A stretch of 64,000 nt of DNA from contig JAXDJH010000005.1 of NCBI GenBank assembly GCA_034663635.1, positions 1 to 64,000 of the forward strand, in the 5' to 3' direction. This document shows, in pieces, positions 25,439 to 34,260 of the stretch. This DNA is from JAXDJH01 sp034663635. GTDB lineage: Bacteria; Actinomycetota; CADDZG01; WHSQ01. Below the pieces are notes generated by a model. The model was not told the origin of the DNA and did no database searches. It was given only the letters and a program-made list of their open reading frames with translations. A program made the position numbers and the translations under genes. Position 1 is the first letter of the stretch. Each line of letters opens with the position of its first letter.

Positions 25439-26893
25439 ATGAGTGACCCAGTTCACCGCCCCAGAGAGAAGGCCGAGGATGTGCTTCGCATCGCTAGTGG
25501 CACCCCTCCGCCTCCTCCACCACCACCGGCTAAGGCCACTGCGGCGCCATCGGCTCCGGTCGGTGATGAAGAGAAGGCCGACCGATCGGGGAGCGCCGAT
25601 CGGAAGCGTCGTCGTCGGCGGCCCCAAAGACGCAAGCCCCGCTCCGCTCGGCCCTCGGTCGAGCGCGTCATGCTCGTTCACGCCGATCCAAAGGGACCGC
25701 GGATGGCGGTTCTCGAGCACGACGAGATCGTCGAGCATTACGTCACCCGGGTCGAGGACGAGTCACTCGTGGGCAATGTCTATCTAGGGCGCGTGCAGAA
25801 CGTTCTGCCGGGCATGGAGGCTTCGTTCGTCGACATCGGCGAGGACCGCAACGGCGTCCTCTATGCAGGCGAGGTAGGCATCGCCGGCGATGAAGGCGAC
25901 GAGGTCCCGCGCATCGAGACCGTTCTCAAGAGTGGGCAGGCGATCCTCGTTCAAGTCACCAAGGATCCGATGCGGGCCAAGGGAGCGCGACTCACAGCTC
26001 TCATCTCTCTGGCAGGACGCCATCTCGTCTTGGTTCCGGGCGCCAGCAGTCTCGGCGTCTCTCGACGTCTGTCCGAGTCCGAGCGCGTCAGGTTGCGGGA
26101 CATCGCTCAGGCGATCCGCCCGCAGGAGCACGGTCTTATCGTGCGCACGGCGGCCGAGGGGGCCGCGGCCCCCGATCTAGAGCGCGACCTAGAGCGTCTC
26201 CTCGAGATCTGGAACGAGATCCAGGACAACTCATCCAAATCGAAGGCCCCGGCCCTCGTCTACAAAGAGCCCGAACTCGAGCTGCGAGTTATCCGCGACC
26301 TTTTCAACCGCGATGTTGCTCGCTGCATAGTCGATGACAGAACGCTCGAACACACGCTGCGTGAATACATCCGTACAACGACTCCGGATCTCGATCATCG
26401 CCTTGAGCTCTACGACGGTGAGCTGCCTATCTTCGAGGAGTTCCGCGTCTCCGAGCAGATCCGAAAGTCGCTCGACCGACGCGTTTGGCTTCCGTCGGGG
26501 GGCCACATAGTCATCGACAGAACCGAAGCTATGACGGTCATCGACGTGAACACCGGCAAGTTCGTCGGCAAGTCGAACCTCGAGGAGACAGTCTTCAAAA
26601 CGAACAAAGAGGCCGCCGTCGAGGTGACCCGCCAACTCCGGCTCCGAGACATCGGCGGCATCATCGTCGTGGACTTCATAGATATGGAGATAGCCGAGAA
26701 CCGAGACGAGCTGATGCGGGTCTTCCGCAACGAGCTCGAGAAGGACCGGACCCGAACCCAGGTCTTCGACATGTCTGCTCTGGGCCTGGTCCAGATGACC
26801 CGCAAGAACGTCTCGGCCGGAATAGTTGAAGCGTTCTCCGACCCCTGCCCCACCTGCGAAGGGAGAGGCATCCTGATCCACGACATCGACTAG
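25439..26893 (+). CDS. rng: Ribonuclease G/E family endoribonuclease
   Basis: The 484-residue endonuclease processes rRNA and mRNA. A disordered Pro/Arg-rich N-terminus (to about 75, with KRRRRRPQRRKPR) precedes an S1 RNA-binding domain (LVGNVYLGRVQNVLPGMEASFVDIG). The catalytic core keeps both metal-binding aspartates, Asp369 (VIDVNTG) and Asp412 (VVDFIDM), and the zinc-link CPTC at 470-473. It lacks the long C-terminal degradosome scaffold of RNase E. ATG 25439 lies three bases after the rodA stop. Confidence 0.95.
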   Translation: MSDPVHRPREKAEDVLRIASGTPPPPPPPPAKATAAPSAPVGDEEKADRSGSADRKRRRRRPQRRKPRSARPSVERVMLVHADPKGPRMAVLEHDEIVEHYVTRVEDESLVGNVYLGRVQNVLPGMEASFVDIGEDRNGVLYAGEVGIAGDEGDEVPRIETVLKSGQAILVQVTKDPMRAKGARLTALISLAGRHLVLVPGASSLGVSRRLSESERVRLRDIAQAIRPQEHGLIVRTAAEGAAAPDLERDLERLLEIWNEIQDNSSKSKAPALVYKEPELELRVIRDLFNRDVARCIVDDRTLEHTLREYIRTTTPDLDHRLELYDGELPIFEEFRVSEQIRKSLDRRVWLPSGGHIVIDRTEAMTVIDVNTGKFVGKSNLEETVFKTNKEAAVEVTRQLRLRDIGGIIVVDFIDMEIAENRDELMRVFRNELEKDRTRTQVFDMSALGLVQMTRKNVSAGIVEAFSDPCPTCEGRGILIHDID

Positions 26894-26900
26894 ACCCGTT

Positions 26901-26929
26901 TTCCCAGGTCAGATGGGGTCTGATATTCT
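26901..26929 (+). promoter_or_regulatory. Candidate rplU promoter
   Basis: TTCCCA (26901-26906) and TATTCT (26924-26929) are 17 bases apart, upstream of the ribosomal L21 gene. A TCAGAT/TCTGA-type inverted repeat spans the spacer. Confidence 0.5.
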
Positions 26930-26974
26930 CTGCCGGCCCTCACTCGGGGGCCACGATCCTCGTTAGGAGAGTTG

Positions 26975-27352
26975 ATGTACGCAGTCATCCGCGCGGGCGG
27001 GAAGCAGCACAAGGTCGCCAAGGGCGACGTCATATCGGTCGAGAAGGTCAAGGGCGACTCCGACAACGTCGAGTTCGTGCCCCTTTTGATCGTTGATGAC
27101 AAGGGCAAGGCCCGCACCAGCCGCAAGGAGCTCGCCGACGCCCGAGTGGTTGGCAAGGTTCTGGGCGAGGAGAAAGGCCCAAAGGTCGAGGTCTATAAGT
27201 ACCGGAACAAGACGGGCTACCGGCGCCACACGGGGCATCGTCAGAAGTACACGAGCTTGCAGATATCCGATATCAAGCTCACCTCGGGCCGGTCGAAGAA
27301 GGCCGACGACTCAGACGCCGCCAAGACAGACACGAAGTCCGAACAGGAGTAG
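26975..27352 (+). CDS. rplU: 50S ribosomal protein L21
   Basis: The 125-residue large-subunit protein begins MYAVIRAGGKQHKV and ends its conserved part with YRRHTGHRQKYTSLQI, both typical of L21. A short charged tail (SGRSKKADDSD...) follows. ATG 26975 has AGGAGA at 26965-26970; the overlapping TTG at 26972 is too close to that site. It heads the rplU-rpmA pair. Confidence 0.98.
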   Translation: MYAVIRAGGKQHKVAKGDVISVEKVKGDSDNVEFVPLLIVDDKGKARTSRKELADARVVGKVLGEEKGPKVEVYKYRNKTGYRRHTGHRQKYTSLQISDIKLTSGRSKKADDSDAAKTDTKSEQE

Positions 27353-27356
27353 CTCG

Positions 27357-27623
27357 ATGGCACATAAGAAAGGCGCATCGTCATCCCGGAACGGTCGTGA
27401 CTCGGCCTCTCAGCGGCTCGGGTTCAAGGCCTTCGGCGGTCAGCAAGTTACGGCCGGCACGATCATCATTCGCCAGCGAGGGACGCGGGTTCATCCCGGC
27501 CTTAACGTCGGTAAAGGCGGCGACGACACGTTGTTCGCAAAGATCCCCGGCGAGGTCAAGTTCCATCGCATGCGCGGCCGGAAGGTCGTCAGCATCGTGG
27601 GCCCTGATTCGCCAGCCGAATAA
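27357..27623 (+). CDS. rpmA: 50S ribosomal protein L27
   Basis: The 88-residue protein starts MAHKKGASSSRNGRDS, whose N-terminal tail reaches the peptidyl transferase centre. No extra cleaved leader of the Firmicutes type is present. It follows rplU after five bases with AGGAG upstream. Confidence 0.98.
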   Translation: MAHKKGASSSRNGRDSASQRLGFKAFGGQQVTAGTIIIRQRGTRVHPGLNVGKGGDDTLFAKIPGEVKFHRMRGRKVVSIVGPDSPAE

Positions 27624-27645
27624 CCGTCTCCTGACCCGGATCACT

Positions 27646-27663
27646 AGGCCCCTCCGGGGGCCT
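27646..27663 (+). terminator. Terminator/attenuator between rpmA and obgE
   Basis: AGGCCCC pairs with GGGGCCT around TCCG, followed by TTACTTAT. It ends the ribosomal protein transcript partly or fully; obgE has its own -10 just after it. Confidence 0.65.
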
Positions 27664-27668
27664 TTACT

Positions 27669-27674
27669 TATGGT
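27669..27674 (+). promoter_or_regulatory. -10 element (TATGGT) of obgE
   Basis: TATGGT ends seven bases before GTG 27681, a leaderless arrangement, directly after the rpmA terminator. Confidence 0.5.
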
Positions 27675-27680
27675 GGACAC

Positions 27681-28943
27681 GTGGCATTCGTAGACGAAGC
27701 CAAGATCCATGTAGCCGCTGGAGCGGGTGGTAACGGCGCGTCCGCCTTCCATCGCGAACCCTTCAAGCCGAAAGGCGGCCCCGATGGGGGTGACGGAGGG
27801 GCGGGCGGCAGCGTGATCCTTCGGGCGGACTTCGGGATGGGAACGCTCTTGGAGCTTCGTGACCATCCACATGTGAGGGCGGATCGCGGGGGCCACGGAG
27901 AGGGGTCCCGCCGTCATGGTGCACGAGGCAAGGACCGGATAGTCCTCGTCCCTGCAGGGACCGTTGTCTACGACGAGGACGGCACGCTGATCGCGGATCT
28001 CGCAAACCCAGGTGACGAGTTGGTTGCTGCGCAGGGGGGCCGCGGCGGACGAGGCAACGCGCGATTCGCCTCAGCCACTCGACGTGCTCCGACATTCGCC
28101 GAGAAAGGTGAGCCCGGCGAGGAAGGCTTGCTGAAACTCGAGCTTCGACTTCTTGCGGACGTCGGTCTCGTGGGATTCCCGAACGCGGGCAAGTCGACTT
28201 TGATCTCACGTATCTCTGCGGCAAAACCGAAGATCGCGGACTATCCATTCACCACGCTCGAACCGAATCTCGGAGTCGTGAAGTCCGGCGAAAACTCCTT
28301 CGTCGTCGCGGACATCCCGGGCCTCATCCCCGGCGCTCACGAGGGAAAAGGACTCGGTATCAAGTTCCTTCGTCACGTCAGTCGCGCTGCCGTGATGGTG
28401 TACCTCATCGACACCACCGCATTCGACCGTGACCCAGTGGACGATCTCGCCGCCTTGCGGGCCGAACTCCATGCCTTCGAGCCAGAGCTTGCGACCCGGC
28501 CCTCGATCGTCGTTGCGAGCAAGGTCGATGCCGGCAGGGATGCAGTCGATGCCGTGCTCGCCGAGGTGCCGGAAGCGATCCTTCTCTCGTCGGTGACGGG
28601 GGAAGGCGTCGAAGAAGTGGTCAGGCGATTGGGCGAGCTCGTCACTCATGTCAGAGCTGCTCAACCTGAGAGAGCGGGTTACGTGCGTCACATCACGAGA
28701 CCCGACTCCGTGAAGGTCACCCGCGAAGGATCGACATGGCGCGTGACGGGCCGGGCCCCCGAACGGGCCGTCGGCATGACGGACTTCAACAACGATGAAG
28801 CTGTGAGGCGCCTGCAGAAAAGGCTCATCACCATGGGAGTCGAACGAGCGCTCTGGGCAGCGGGCGCTCGAACCGGCGACGACGTGGCGATCGCGGACAC
28901 GACTTTCGAGTTCGAGCCGGCCGAGGAGAAGGCAGGTGCCTAG
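27681..28943 (+). CDS. obgE: Obg GTPase, ribosome maturation / stress factor
   Basis: The 420-residue GTPase assists 50S assembly and stress signalling. The N-terminal Obg fold is rich in glycine (GAGGNGASAFHREPF, GGPDGGDGGAGG). The GTPase domain has the P-loop GFPNAGKST and switch II DIPGLIPGA. A C-terminal OCT domain (about 340-410, RVTGRAPERAVGMTDFNNDEA) marks the actinobacterial/Firmicutes form. The 3' end overlaps the GTG start of proB by eight bases. Confidence 0.97.
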   Translation: MAFVDEAKIHVAAGAGGNGASAFHREPFKPKGGPDGGDGGAGGSVILRADFGMGTLLELRDHPHVRADRGGHGEGSRRHGARGKDRIVLVPAGTVVYDEDGTLIADLANPGDELVAAQGGRGGRGNARFASATRRAPTFAEKGEPGEEGLLKLELRLLADVGLVGFPNAGKSTLISRISAAKPKIADYPFTTLEPNLGVVKSGENSFVVADIPGLIPGAHEGKGLGIKFLRHVSRAAVMVYLIDTTAFDRDPVDDLAALRAELHAFEPELATRPSIVVASKVDAGRDAVDAVLAEVPEAILLSSVTGEGVEEVVRRLGELVTHVRAAQPERAGYVRHITRPDSVKVTREGSTWRVTGRAPERAVGMTDFNNDEAVRRLQKRLITMGVERALWAAGARTGDDVAIADTTFEFEPAEEKAGA

Positions 28944-30063
28944 GTCTGTCGTTACTGCGGGCGACAGGCTCGTGGTCAAAGTCGGAACCTCGTCACTCAT
29001 CGGCCCGGACGGGGAGCCCGAGGAGACACGTCTCGCATCCCTCTGTGACCAGATCGCAGGGGCGCGCGAGCAAGGCGTCGAGGTCATCCTCGTGTCATCG
29101 GGCGCGATCGCCGCGGGCCTTCCGTCGCTGGGCTTGGACGTGCGCCCTACGGATATCCCGTCTCTCCAGGCGGCGGCAGCGGTGGGTCAAGGCAGATTGC
29201 TCTCCCATTACTCGCGCCTACTCGGCGAACGCGGCCTCGTCGCTGCGCAGATACTCCTCACGCGCTATGACTTCATGCATCGCCAGCAATACCTAAACGC
29301 GCGCAACACGCTCGACCGCTTGCTCGCCCTCGGAGCGATCCCTGTAGTGAACGAGAACGACACGATCGCGGTGGACGAGATCCGGTTCGGGGACAACGAT
29401 CGTTTGGCGGCTCTCGTCGCGAACCTGTCACGGGCCAAGCTTCTTGTTCTCCTAACGGACGCTAAGGGACTGCACGCGCGCGATCCGAGGAAGGACCCGG
29501 ATGCGCCGGTGCTAGATGAGGTCGATCGCATCACTCCCGAACTCGAGAAGTCGGCTGGGGGCCGAGGCTCTGAGCTCGGGAGCGGCGGGATGGCGTCGAA
29601 GATCACCGCGGCATGGGTGGCTACCTTCAGTGGAGTCGCCGTGGTGGTCGCATCCGCGGCCGAACCCGACGTTCTGTCTAAGGCCGCGGCCGGGGAAGTC
29701 GTGGGGACCTATTTCCATCCGCACCCACATCGGGCGTCGGCGCATCGTCTATGGATCGCCTTCGCTCAACCTCCCAAGGGCACCGTCGTGGTCGATGACG
29801 GCGCCCGTCGCGCGATCGTCAAAGACAAGCGAAGCCTTCTGCCGGTGGGCGTTGTCGACGTTCTTGGCCGTTTCGCGTCCGGTGACACGGTGGATGTCGC
29901 TGTGCCCAAAGGGGGGCCTTTCGCAAGAGGGTTGGTACGCTATGACTCTCAAGAGCTGAAGGAAGCGCAAGGACGCCCTTCGATCGAATTGGCCGGACGA
30001 GAGGTCATACATCGAGATCAGCTCGTGATCCTCGAGGACGACAGAGATGACGACGACAACTGA
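28936..30063 (+). CDS. proB: Glutamate 5-kinase
   Basis: The 375-residue enzyme phosphorylates glutamate in the first step of proline synthesis. The amino-acid-kinase domain (about 8-260) includes VVKVGTSSL, SSGAIAAG and VNENDTIA. A C-terminal PUA domain (about 280-360) is present, as in full-length ProB. GTG 28936 overlaps the obgE end. proA follows with a 17-base overlap, so the two proline enzymes are co-expressed. Confidence 0.96.
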   Translation: MPRSVVTAGDRLVVKVGTSSLIGPDGEPEETRLASLCDQIAGAREQGVEVILVSSGAIAAGLPSLGLDVRPTDIPSLQAAAAVGQGRLLSHYSRLLGERGLVAAQILLTRYDFMHRQQYLNARNTLDRLLALGAIPVVNENDTIAVDEIRFGDNDRLAALVANLSRAKLLVLLTDAKGLHARDPRKDPDAPVLDEVDRITPELEKSAGGRGSELGSGGMASKITAAWVATFSGVAVVVASAAEPDVLSKAAAGEVVGTYFHPHPHRASAHRLWIAFAQPPKGTVVVDDGARRAIVKDKRSLLPVGVVDVLGRFASGDTVDVAVPKGGPFARGLVRYDSQELKEAQGRPSIELAGREVIHRDQLVILEDDRDDDDN

Positions 30064-31294
30064 TGTCTGCAAGCTAGCTGCCGAAACGGCGCCGGCCGTC
30101 GCTCAGCTTTCGACCGAGATAAAGAACCAAGCCCTCCACGCGATGGCGGACGCGCTCGAAGACAATTCGACGAAGTTGCAGGCGGCGAACGCTCAAGATG
30201 TCGAACGTGCTCGGGCGGACGGAACTTCCAACACCCTGATCGACAGACTCACGCTGACCGACAAGCGCATCGCCGGCATGGCGGAAGGGCTCAGGGCGGT
30301 GGCCGCCCAGCCCGACCCGATAGGAGAGGTTGTCGAAGGCTGGAAGCGACCGAACGGACTCCTGATAGAACGCGTGCGGGTACCTCTTGGGGTGGTTGCA
30401 GTGATCTATGAGGCCCGGCCTAACGTGACGGCGGACGTCGCTGCACTGTGTCTGAAGAGCGGCAACGCTTGCGTTCTGAGAGGTTCGTCGATCGCGATGT
30501 CCTCGAACGTAGCGGTCGTCGAGGTCCTAACTGAGGCCGCGTTGAAAGCGGGGGTCCCGCGCGGAGCGATCCAGCTCGTTGGTGATGCGAGTCGCGAGTC
30601 GGCCCAGGATCTGATGCGAGCGAAAGGCTACGTCGATCTCCTCGTGCCTCGCGGCGGGAAAGCTCTTATCCAAAGCATCGAGGAGAACGCGACCGTTCCT
30701 TTCATCATTGACGGTGATGGCAACTGCCATGTCTATGTCGACGCCTCCGCCGATCCCGATATGGCCACGGCGATAGTCGTGAACGCGAAAGCCCAACGCC
30801 CCAGCGTTTGCAACGCTGCGGAAACTTTGCTGGTTCATGCCGAGCTGGCCGAAAAGTGGCTACCGGCCGCACTCGACGCGCTAGCCGAGGAGGGTGTCGA
30901 GGTGCGCGGTGACGAGCGCGTCCGGCAGGTCTGGCCCTCTGCGTTGGAAGCAACCGATGAGGATTGGGCGACGGAGTACCTCGACCTCAAGATCGCGGTC
31001 CGCGTGGTGGACTCGCTCGACGATGCCATCGACCATGTCAACAAGTGGGGTACTTCTAATGCCGAGGCGATAGTCGCTCAGGACGTGACCGCCGTTCGCC
31101 GGTTCGCCGCCGAGGTGGACTCCGGCTCGATCTTCATCAACACCTCCACTCGGTTCTCCGACGGGAGCGAATTCGGCTACGGGGCCGAGATCGGGATCTC
31201 GACCCAGAAGCTGCACGCTAGGGGCCCGATGGGCCTCAAAGAGCTGACAACCACGAAATATGTCGTCTGGGGGGAGGGGCAGCTCAGATCCTGA
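30047..31294 (+). CDS. proA: Gamma-glutamyl phosphate reductase
   Basis: The 415-residue aldehyde-dehydrogenase-fold enzyme reduces glutamyl phosphate to glutamate semialdehyde. The catalytic Cys lies in QRPSVCNAAETLLVH, and the C-terminal FGYGAEIGISTQKLHARGPMG segment is typical. ATG 30047 overlaps proB by 17 bases. It is the only good start in frame; the ATG at 30063 is in another frame. Confidence 0.97.
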   Translation: MTTTTDVCKLAAETAPAVAQLSTEIKNQALHAMADALEDNSTKLQAANAQDVERARADGTSNTLIDRLTLTDKRIAGMAEGLRAVAAQPDPIGEVVEGWKRPNGLLIERVRVPLGVVAVIYEARPNVTADVAALCLKSGNACVLRGSSIAMSSNVAVVEVLTEAALKAGVPRGAIQLVGDASRESAQDLMRAKGYVDLLVPRGGKALIQSIEENATVPFIIDGDGNCHVYVDASADPDMATAIVVNAKAQRPSVCNAAETLLVHAELAEKWLPAALDALAEEGVEVRGDERVRQVWPSALEATDEDWATEYLDLKIAVRVVDSLDDAIDHVNKWGTSNAEAIVAQDVTAVRRFAAEVDSGSIFINTSTRFSDGSEFGYGAEIGISTQKLHARGPMGLKELTTTKYVVWGEGQLRS

Positions 31295-31317
31295 GGCCCA
31301 AACACGCTGTTAGGGCC
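31295..31317 (+). terminator. Weak hairpin after proA
   Basis: GGCCC (31295-31299) pairs with GGGCC (31313-31317) around a 13-base loop, followed by CTCTTAT. The stem is short, so termination is uncertain. Confidence 0.35.
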
Positions 31318-31342
31318 CTCTTATCGGGTTAGCTAAAGAGTT

Positions 31343-31960
31343 ATGGATGCAAGTACGACGCCGATCCGCCGGATCGGCGTCATGGGCGGCACATTTGATC
31401 CCATACATCTGGGTCATCTGATCGCCGCGACAGAGGCTCTCCACGCGTTCGAGCTCGACCGCGTCATCTTCGTTCCGACGGGGCAACCGTGGCAGAAGTC
31501 GAATTATTCGGACGCCGAGGATCGCTTCATGATGACTTCGCTCGCCGCTGCGATGCATCCCCGCTTCGCAGTTTCGAGGATGGAGCTTGATCGGAAGGGC
31601 GCGACGTATACGGCCGACACGATGCGGGAGCTTCGTCGTTTCCACGGACCCGAGGTGACCCTGTTCTTCATCGCCGGAGCCGACGCCGTCGCGAAGGTAG
31701 GCACCTGGAGGAAGGTCGAGGAGCTGGCGGAGGAAGCGGAGATGATCGCGGTCACGCGCCCCGGATACAACCTCGACGCGTTGCCCAACGATCCTTCGTG
31801 GCCGAAAGTGCACCTGATGGAGATGCCGGGCATCGACATCTCCGCGAGCGACCTCCGCGCTCGAGTGCGCGCGGGCCGTCCGATCGATTTCATGGTTCCT
31901 CCCACCGTGGCGCGCTACATTCAGGAGCACGGTCTCTATGTCGGGACGGACGAGAGATGA
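31343..31960 (+). CDS. nadD: Nicotinate-nucleotide adenylyltransferase
   Basis: The 205-residue enzyme makes nicotinate adenine dinucleotide in NAD synthesis. GGTFDPIHLGHL carries the T/HxGH nucleotidyltransferase signature, and ISASDLRARV is the ISSTxIR-like second motif. It is followed by the LCP-like gene (ATGA overlap) and rsfS, an order shared with many Gram-positive bacteria. Confidence 0.96.
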   Translation: MDASTTPIRRIGVMGGTFDPIHLGHLIAATEALHAFELDRVIFVPTGQPWQKSNYSDAEDRFMMTSLAAAMHPRFAVSRMELDRKGATYTADTMRELRRFHGPEVTLFFIAGADAVAKVGTWRKVEELAEEAEMIAVTRPGYNLDALPNDPSWPKVHLMEMPGIDISASDLRARVRAGRPIDFMVPPTVARYIQEHGLYVGTDER

Positions 31961-33840
31961 GCCATCCTCGCGACATCTGGAAGCAACCCCCGCCTCCTCA
32001 GTCGGATCTGTCTGACGAGGAACTCGCAGAGCTAGAGAGGCGGGCGGTTGAGAACCGCGTTGAGCACCCTCATCTGAAAGCGCAAGCATCCAGCGTCGCC
32101 GACGAAGCGATCCGTCGCGTCGCTGCAGCGCACGTAGGGATGTCGACCGCCGACGAGAGCCTTGCTCAAGACGAGGTGGCTCAGATCGACGCTGTCGAAA
32201 CCGTTCCTTTGGACGAGACGGATCAGTACCACCCGCGCCACAATGCCGAGCCCGCGGCGGTCTCCGAAGTACGTGAACCGCCGGCCCCAAGGTGGACTGA
32301 GGGCTCTCCGAGTTACACGGGTCGCCATCTCGCTCCGGAGGTCGACGCGGTGGAAGCCTCATCCGAGCTCAGCGAGCTTGTTGATGCCGGGACCGAGGTG
32401 ATCGAGCCGGTCGTTGAGATCGAGCCGGTCGTTGGGATCGAGCCGGTCGTTGGGATCGAGCCGAACCCCGGGCCGCCCCCAGTCATCGTCCCCGCACCTC
32501 CTCCCGCGCGGATTGACGAGCCGGAAGTGCTCGAATTCGAAGGCGATGAGCTCCTCCCCGACGAGGGAACCTTCGACGATGATCCCGAGGATCTCGAGGG
32601 ATTCGACGAACTCCCGGAGGGACCGCGCAAAGCCGCGCTCAGGAAGCGGCGTCGCCGGCAACGCGCGATCCAATTGGGTGGAACCGTCCTCGTTTCTCTG
32701 GCGCTGATAGTGACTGCAGTGCTCGTGGGGGCCGGGGTCAAGAAGGCAGCCGACGACGACCGGAAGCCGGCCAAAGTCGTGGGAGGAGGGGTCGCCGAGC
32801 CGGACAAGCCGATAACGACGCTGTTGTTCGGTACGAAGGAGACATCGCGAGGAGAACCATCCGACGCCCTGTGGCTGAGCCTCATAACCGTCGACCCCGA
32901 GATGGAAAAGGGTTCGATCGTCTACATCCCCGCGCACACCGCGGCCGAGGTTCCGGGACGCGGTCTTCAGGCACTTAGCGACGCTTACCGTTCCGGTGGG
33001 GTACCTCTCCTGCTCATCAGCGTGGAAAACCTCCTCGGCATCCCGATAGATCGATATGCCGAGCTGTCGGACAACGACGCTCGTGTTCTCTTTGATGCGA
33101 CCGGACCGCTCTCGGTGAACGTTCCCCAAGAGGTCCGGGTGTCTCTAGGGAAAGAGCAGTCGCGAGTGGTCATGACCAGCGGCTTGCAGGAACTCAACTC
33201 CGCCTACCTGGTCAAACTGCTTTACCTCAGAGGAGAGGACGAAAGTGACGTTGGCCTCGGCTCTCGTCAGCTCGCGTTCTGGGACGCATTGCTGAGGGAG
33301 ATCGACGACCCCGAGGATCTCGCTGCGGCAGTGAAGACTGCGGGGGCTGCCTTGTCGGAGTCCGACGCTTCCGCGGAACAACACGCTCGATTCTTTGCGG
33401 CGCTCGCCGCGTTTCCATCCGACAGCGTGGCTATCACCACATTGCCGGTGACGCCGGCCTCGGCCGGCGATAGCGAGTTGTATGGAACGGATGCCGACGA
33501 GATCTCGACCTTCCTGACCGAGGTTGTGGGCTCGAGAGGCACCACGGCCGAGCAGGTTCGGGTTCAGCTTCTCAACGGCAACGGCGTGCCGGGGCTGGGA
33601 AAGGAAGTGGCCGAGCGGCTCGTCGGGCAAGGATTCAGGATCATTCTTTCGGGCAACGCCCAACGTTTGAACTATCAGAAAACACTGATCGTTACCTACG
33701 ACACTTCGGAGGCGGGGTTGGCCCTGGCAGAGCGTACTAAGGAGCTCCTAGGGGTGGGAGAAGTTCAGGTATCGCAACAATCGCAAGGTATCGTTGACCT
33801 AACCATTGTCGTAGGAAAGGACTACATAAGGGCTCATTGA
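31957..33840 (+). CDS. LytR-CpsA-Psr-like membrane protein with LytR_C domain
   Basis: The 627-residue protein has a long acidic cytoplasmic part (residues 1-230, with VVGIEP tandem repeats and a KRRRRQR stop signal), one membrane helix (about 240-262), an LCP-like domain (about 285-430) and a LytR_C domain starting near 535 (VQLLNGNGVPGLGKEVAERL). LCP enzymes attach glycopolymers to peptidoglycan. Here the usual IPRDT motif reads IPAHT and the R before SD is missing, so key arginines appear lost. The protein may not be a working transferase. ATG 31957 overlaps the nadD stop; an in-frame reading from 31798 lies within nadD. Confidence 0.82.
   Translation: MSHPRDIWKQPPPPQSDLSDEELAELERRAVENRVEHPHLKAQASSVADEAIRRVAAAHVGMSTADESLAQDEVAQIDAVETVPLDETDQYHPRHNAEPAAVSEVREPPAPRWTEGSPSYTGRHLAPEVDAVEASSELSELVDAGTEVIEPVVEIEPVVGIEPVVGIEPNPGPPPVIVPAPPPARIDEPEVLEFEGDELLPDEGTFDDDPEDLEGFDELPEGPRKAALRKRRRRQRAIQLGGTVLVSLALIVTAVLVGAGVKKAADDDRKPAKVVGGGVAEPDKPITTLLFGTKETSRGEPSDALWLSLITVDPEMEKGSIVYIPAHTAAEVPGRGLQALSDAYRSGGVPLLLISVENLLGIPIDRYAELSDNDARVLFDATGPLSVNVPQEVRVSLGKEQSRVVMTSGLQELNSAYLVKLLYLRGEDESDVGLGSRQLAFWDALLREIDDPEDLAAAVKTAGAALSESDASAEQHARFFAALAAFPSDSVAITTLPVTPASAGDSELYGTDADEISTFLTEVVGSRGTTAEQVRVQLLNGNGVPGLGKEVAERLVGQGFRIILSGNAQRLNYQKTLIVTYDTSEAGLALAERTKELLGVGEVQVSQQSQGIVDLTIVVGKDYIRAH
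32398..32465 (+). repeat. Short tandem repeat (VVGIEP) in the LCP-like gene
   Basis: An 18-base unit GAGCCGGTCGTTGGGATC and a close variant repeat four times in frame, encoding IEPVV(E/G). It lies in the acidic linker before the membrane helix. Confidence 0.7.
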
Positions 33841-33849
33841 GCCCAGCGT

Positions 33850-34260
33850 ATGACTGCAGGCACCGATCTAGTTCTCAAAGCTGCTGAGGCGGCGTCCGAC
33901 AAGAAGGCCGAACGCATCGTCATCCTCGACGTGTCCAAGCAGCTCGTCATCACCGATCATTTCCTTATATGCAGTGCCAAAAACGAACGGCAGGTCCGCA
34001 CGATCGCCGATGAGGTCCAGAAACAACTGACCGAGATCGGCGAGAAGCCATTCCGCAGGGAAGGCGAGCGAGAGGGCAGATGGGTGCTCCTCGATTACGT
34101 CGACTTCGTGGTTCACGTATTCCACGAGGACGAGCGTGACTACTACGACCTCGAGAGGTTGTGGTCCGACGCTCAGGTGCTTCCCTTCGAGGAACGGCTG
34201 AACCGTGCGACTCGGGTAATGGAGGAAAACGATGAGCCAGCCGCGGCGGAGGCGACGTAG
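33850..34260 (+). CDS. rsfS: Ribosome silencing factor RsfS
   Basis: The 136-residue Iojap/YbeB-family protein binds L14 and stops subunit joining when nutrients are low. Family motifs include DHFLICSA, RQVRTIADEV, EGEREGRWVLLDYVDFVVHVF and YYDLERLWSDA. It sits after nadD and the LCP-like gene, the usual place. The next gene starts inside its 3' end. Confidence 0.97.
   Translation: MTAGTDLVLKAAEAASDKKAERIVILDVSKQLVITDHFLICSAKNERQVRTIADEVQKQLTEIGEKPFRREGEREGRWVLLDYVDFVVHVFHEDERDYYDLERLWSDAQVLPFEERLNRATRVMEENDEPAAAEAT

Noticed and set aside
31798..31956. N-terminal extension of the LCP-like protein
   Set aside because: It is an out-of-frame reading of nadD; the ATG at 31957 overlapping the nadD stop is the natural start.
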